32,413 bases of DNA. It comes from Alphaproteobacteria bacterium (GTDB lineage Bacteria > Pseudomonadota > Alphaproteobacteria > Rs-D84). Location of the stretch: contig JAFTTY010000027.1 in NCBI GenBank assembly GCA_017466525.1, positions 1-32,413 of the forward strand, given 5' to 3'. Positions 32,352 to 32,413 of this stretch are shown one piece after another (the first letter of the stretch is position 1; every line of letters starts with the position of its first letter). Under the pieces are notes generated by a model, which ran no database searches, was not told where the DNA came from, and saw only the letters and a list, made by a program, of their open reading frames with translations. The translations under genes and the position numbers were made by a program.

Positions 32352-32413
32352 GCATTATTAAAAAAATCGAAGCCGCACAAGTTGAAAAACTGAAAGGCGA
32401 CAAAAAAATCCCA
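32348..32413 (+). CDS. rplS: 50S ribosomal protein bL19, 5' end only
   Basis: The first 22 codons, beginning MSIIKKIEAAQVEKLKG, match the bL19 N-terminus and the expected position after trmD. The gene runs off the window. AAGGA inside trmD serves as the ribosome site. Confidence 0.88.
   Translation, partial: MSIIKKIEAAQVEKLKGDKKIP

Noticed and set aside
1..32413. CRISPR arrays, insertion sequences with transposase, prophage genes
   Set aside because: No regularly spaced repeats, transposase or phage structural genes were seen on either strand.

Overview
The window looks like a chromosomal segment of a low-to-moderate GC alphaproteobacterium, probably of an uncultured, reduced, host- or gut-associated lineage. 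This rests on the alphaproteobacterial look of its housekeeping proteins: bS16 with an Ala/Glu-rich tail, a long CTC-type bL25, an XRE regulator with the VTFQQIQKYE helix, and the gene order rpsP-rimM-trmD-rplS. Rickettsiales-style palindromic repeats and many Cys-rich secreted proteins point the same way. The exact taxon is inference only.

Layout. 1-531 is the 3' end of a Cys-rich surface protein. 561-815 holds a dispersed palindromic repeat. 816-8533 carries a small divergent gene, secA, dnaE, rsmH and a small hypothetical gene. 8591-12274 encodes two exported Cys-rich proteins, followed by a second repeat copy. 12611-17399 holds an XRE regulator, gpmI, tadA, rsmD, rplY and a family-92-like glycosyltransferase. 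17473-19368 is dnaK, interrupted by an in-frame TAG. 19409-21468 (minus strand) is a three-gene operon of related small exported Cys proteins. 21544-24992 holds a phosphofructokinase, a LysM membrane protein and a lipoprotein. 25039-28560 is a pair of exported-protein genes, the first split by a 10-G tract. 28554-28849 holds tRNA-Gly(CCC) and a duplicate of its 3' end. 28944-29348 is a small lipoprotein gene. 29579-32413 is the rpsP-rimM-trmD-rplS operon, interleaved with four small Cys-containing genes.

The housekeeping genes cover protein export (SecA), replication (DnaE), translation and RNA modification (RsmH, RsmD, TadA, TrmD, RimM, bS16, bL25, bL19), folding (DnaK) and glycolysis (GpmI, PFK). 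The rest is mostly an envelope or secreted repertoire of Cys-rich modules shared between distant loci.

The strongest leads are these: (1) a poly-G(10) tract at 25105-25114 that puts a signal peptide out of frame with its mature protein, a candidate phase-variation switch; (2) an otherwise intact dnaK with a TAG at codon 247 and an SD-like AGGGGA plus TTG just after it; (3) three adjacent small proteins in the rpsP-trmD operon sharing a five-cysteine signature, with a possible fourth; (4) a 55-bp duplication of the tRNA-Gly 3' end. The first two could also be assembly or sequencing errors. All coordinates and motifs were read by eye and no database search was run.
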